A stretch of 61,582 bases of DNA from positions 1 to 61,582 of the forward strand of contig URNT01000021.1 in the NCBI GenBank assembly GCA_900549235.1, written 5' to 3'. Positions 59,701-61,582 of the stretch are shown here, one piece after another (position 1 is the stretch's first letter; each line of letters starts with the position of its first letter). The stretch is from an uncultured Clostridium sp. (lineage in GTDB: Bacteria; Bacillota; Clostridia; Lachnospirales; Lachnospiraceae). The position numbers and the translations under genes are program-made. Under the pieces are notes generated by a model. The model saw only the letters and a program-made list of their open reading frames with translations, did not search any database and was not told the origin of the DNA.

Positions 59701-60681
59701 TCAGCGCAGCTGAACCATATTATCCTTGATCTTAAAGGTGCCGAAGCTACGTATAAAGCTGGAGATACGGCTGAAGCCGTACTGCTTTACCTCAAAGGAT
59801 GGGAATTTTTTTGTAAGCTCATCATGGATGATGCTCAGATTGTCGATGTGTCCGTTGTTTTCCTGGATCATCCGCTTGATTTCCCGCTCGATCTCTGCCC
59901 TGGAGATGCTGGTGCTCTTTTCCTGGACAAAATACCCGCCGTGGAGCTTGACCACCTGGAAATCGTCGTTGCTGAGATTTTCAAGGAAGGTGGAGAGCTT
60001 GGAATAGCCGTAGTTTCTCACGTCAAAATCAGAGAACCGCTTGGTGAGGAAATTTCCTACCTTGGCCAGCAAAATAGGCTGGTTCTGGCTGTTGTTCTCG
60101 ATCAGGAGCTTCAGGATGGCCTTCTGGATCTCCTCGGTGCTTGTAATGGTCTTCTGGATTTCCTCGATGGAATCAACAGGGGATTTGGCCGCTGTCTGGG
60201 CTCCGTTTTTGGTCCTTGAGGCCTGGATGGTTACCGGGGCATCCTCGGAGGAAATGATCTCCAGTAGCTTGAAGGTATCACAGGCCGCCCGGAAGGGCTT
60301 AGGGGTTTTCTGTTCCCCGATGCCCATAACGAACATCCCTGCCTCTCTGAGCCGCTGGGCCAGCTTGGTAAAATCGGAGTCGCTGGATACCAGACAGAAG
60401 CCGTCTACATTTCCCGAATACAGGATGTCCATGGCGTCGATGATCATGGCGGAGTCGGTGGCATTTTTCCCGGTGGTGTAGCTGTACTGCTGGATGGGAT
60501 TTACGGACCAATCCAGGAGCACATTTTTCCAGCCCCGCTTTTCATTGTCCGTCCAGTCGCCGTAGATGCGCTTATAGGTGGCGATGCCGATGTCAGATAC
60601 CTCGTCCAGGATATATTTGATGTACTTGGGGGATACATTGTCAGCATCGATTAATACTGCAAATCGCTTGTCATTTTCCAT
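59701..60681 (-). CDS. NYN-domain putative RNase with two OST-HTH/LOTUS domains
   Basis: A 326-residue protein. The N-terminal NYN (PIN-like) nuclease domain (about 1-150) keeps acidic residues in VLIDADNVSP, NATDSAMIIDAMD and LVSSDSDFTKLA. Two OST-HTH/LOTUS repeats follow (about 185-255 and 262-326), recognisable by matching FSDFDVRNYGYSKLSTFLE and FPSFEVKQYGFSRISSFIR segments. Such proteins are thought to bind and cut RNA; bacterial LOTUS domains can bind G-rich or structured RNA. Targets are unknown. It lies downstream of sigG on the same strand, behind a terminator. Confidence 0.9.
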   Translation of the reverse strand: MENDKRFAVLIDADNVSPKYIKYILDEVSDIGIATYKRIYGDWTDNEKRGWKNVLLDWSVNPIQQYSYTTGKNATDSAMIIDAMDILYSGNVDGFCLVSSDSDFTKLAQRLREAGMFVMGIGEQKTPKPFRAACDTFKLLEIISSEDAPVTIQASRTKNGAQTAAKSPVDSIEEIQKTITSTEEIQKAILKLLIENNSQNQPILLAKVGNFLTKRFSDFDVRNYGYSKLSTFLENLSNDDFQVVKLHGGYFVQEKSTSISRAEIEREIKRMIQENNGHIDNLSIIHDELTKKFPSFEVKQYGFSRISSFIRSFGTFKIKDNMVQLR

Positions 60682-60712
60682 ATGTGTGTTTCCGCTTTCC
60701 TGAGATTAGGGC

Positions 60713-60759
60713 AAAAAAGTCCCCTTTTACCAGTAGTTTACCATATCTGGAAAAAGGGG
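60713..60759 (-). terminator. Terminator after sigG
   Basis: On the minus strand CCCCTTTTTCCAG pairs with CTGGTAAAAGGGG (one mismatch) and is followed by ACTTTTTT. Confidence 0.8.
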
Positions 60760-60809
60760 GCAAGAAAAATCATATGACAAAATTCCCTACAGGAAAAAGA
60801 GCGTTCTCG

Positions 60810-61582
60810 TCAGCTTAAGTAGACTTTCATGCTTTTTAAGGCATTTTTTTCCAGGCGGGATACCTGGGCCTGGCTGATATGGATCTCGTTTGCTACCTCG
60901 GTCTGGGTCTTGCCTTCAAAAAAGCGCATATCGATGATGTGGCGCTCCCGCTCCGGCAGCCGGTTCATGGCTTCGGTCAGGGACAGGTCCTCCACCCAGT
61001 TTTCCTCCAGGTTTTTTTTGTCGCTGATCTGATCCATCACATAAAGAGGATCCCCGCCGTCGGTGTATACTGGCTCGTAAAGGCTGACCGGAGTCTGGAT
61101 GGCATCCAGGGCATAGGTGATGTCCTCGCCGGATATGCCGATTTCATTGGCGATCTCAAGGAGGGTAGGTTCCTTGGAATGAAGCCTTGTAAGCTGTTCC
61201 CTGGCGTAAAGGGCCTTGTAGGCGGTATCCCGGAGAGAACGGCTGACCCGGATGGAATTATTGTCCCTGAGATACCGGCGCACCTCCCCCAGGATCATGG
61301 GAACGGCATAGGTGGAAAATTTTACATTCTGCGTAATATCGAAATTATCGATGGCCTTGATAAGGCCGATGCAGCCAATCTGGAACAGGTCATCGATATT
61401 TTCCTGGCTGTTTGAAAAACGCTGGATCACACTGAGGACAAGACGCAGGTTTCCTTTGATATACTGCTCCCTGGCCCCCATATCTCCCTTTAGTATCTTC
61501 TGGAACAGTTCTTCCTTTTCTTCATTGCTCAGTAAAGGCAGCTTGGCGGTATTGACTCCGCAAATCTCAACTTTGTAGCCCG
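60810..61582 (-). CDS. sigG: Sporulation sigma factor sigma-G (5' end cut by the window)
   Basis: The frame is open to the window edge; 256 residues are visible, lacking only a few at the start. It begins YKVEICGVNTAKLPLLSNEE, which matches the sigma-G N-terminus, so the ATG at 61481 is internal. Region 2 has NLRLVLSVIQRF, DDLFQIGCIGLIKAIDNFD and the KFSTYAVPMI core; region 3 has SLRDTAYKAL; region 4 has QTEVANEIHISQAQVSRLEK. Sigma-G drives late forespore genes. It is normally just after sigE in clostridia; here about 6 kb and six genes intervene and the strand is reversed. The promoter lies outside the window. Confidence 0.96.
   Translation of the reverse strand, partial: GYKVEICGVNTAKLPLLSNEEKEELFQKILKGDMGAREQYIKGNLRLVLSVIQRFSNSQENIDDLFQIGCIGLIKAIDNFDITQNVKFSTYAVPMILGEVRRYLRDNNSIRVSRSLRDTAYKALYAREQLTRLHSKEPTLLEIANEIGISGEDITYALDAIQTPVSLYEPVYTDGGDPLYVMDQISDKKNLEENWVEDLSLTEAMNRLPERERHIIDMRFFEGKTQTEVANEIHISQAQVSRLEKNALKSMKVYLS

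Overview
The window looks like chromosome from a spore-forming, anaerobic Firmicute of the Lachnospiraceae / Clostridium cluster XIVa type. Evidence: a dcw cluster in the order mraZ-rsmH-ftsL-PBP-spoVD-mraY-murD-ftsW-murA-ftsQ-ftsZ, a spoIIGA-sigE locus behind a Spo0A-type promoter, a sigma-G gene, strong AGGAGG ribosome sites, many TTG/GTG starts and TTGACA/TATAAT promoters. There is no insertion sequence, prophage or CRISPR array. All genes look intact except the two cut by the window ends (a CDF transporter on the left, sigG on the right).

Layout. 1-5.3 kb: CDF transporter end, ECF sigma factor, tRNA-Gln, acyl-ACP thioesterase, CvfB, YitT and an orphan UgpC/MsmK-type ATPase. 5.4-10.8 kb: a CdaR/PucR-type regulator, then ftsE-ftsX-M23 hydrolase activator-S41 protease, the usual FtsEX cell-wall hydrolysis module. 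10.9-16.6 kb: HAD phosphatase, acylphosphatase, YihY membrane protein and a heterodimeric ABC exporter with one degenerate ATP site. 16.6-21.7 kb: two overlapping LysR genes facing an SLC13-type permease and a cytoplasmic esterase that looks like a tandem alpha/beta-hydrolase with a dead first half. 21.9-25.5 kb: CNNM/HlyC transporter, Na+-pumping decarboxylase beta subunit with a 45-residue gamma-like peptide, EcsC. 25.5-30.8 kb: a sugar-diacid cluster (LysR, glucarate dehydratase, GntP permease, LarA-like putative nickel-pincer isomerase). 30.9-38 kb: YchF, citrate lyase citDEF, then a divergent response regulator / hybrid histidine kinase pair. 38-53 kb: lgt and the dcw cluster. 53-61.6 kb: spoIIGA-sigE, a two-component/ABC efflux-type module, a NYN-LOTUS protein and inverted sigG.

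How it works together. The long dcw block starts at a promoter carrying four 10-bp-spaced MraZ boxes. It appears to be re-initiated before mraY and again before ftsZ. Between ftsQ and ftsZ lies a 130-nt element that folds on paper into a four-way junction and ends in nine Ts; this is the best candidate for an undescribed RNA or terminator here. Downstream, two inverted perfect Spo0A boxes sit 21 nt above a TATAAT, matching the spoIIG arrangement, and would switch the cell from FtsZ-driven division to sigma-E. sigG, usually next to sigE in clostridia, is separated by a sensor/ABC module and a NYN-LOTUS gene and is inverted.

The metabolic genes suggest use of host- or plant-derived acids: glucarate, citrate or citramalate, and an unknown ester. 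The strongest enzyme lead is the LarA-like protein, whose histidine/lysine spacing matches lactate racemase and whose neighbours point to a sugar-acid substrate.
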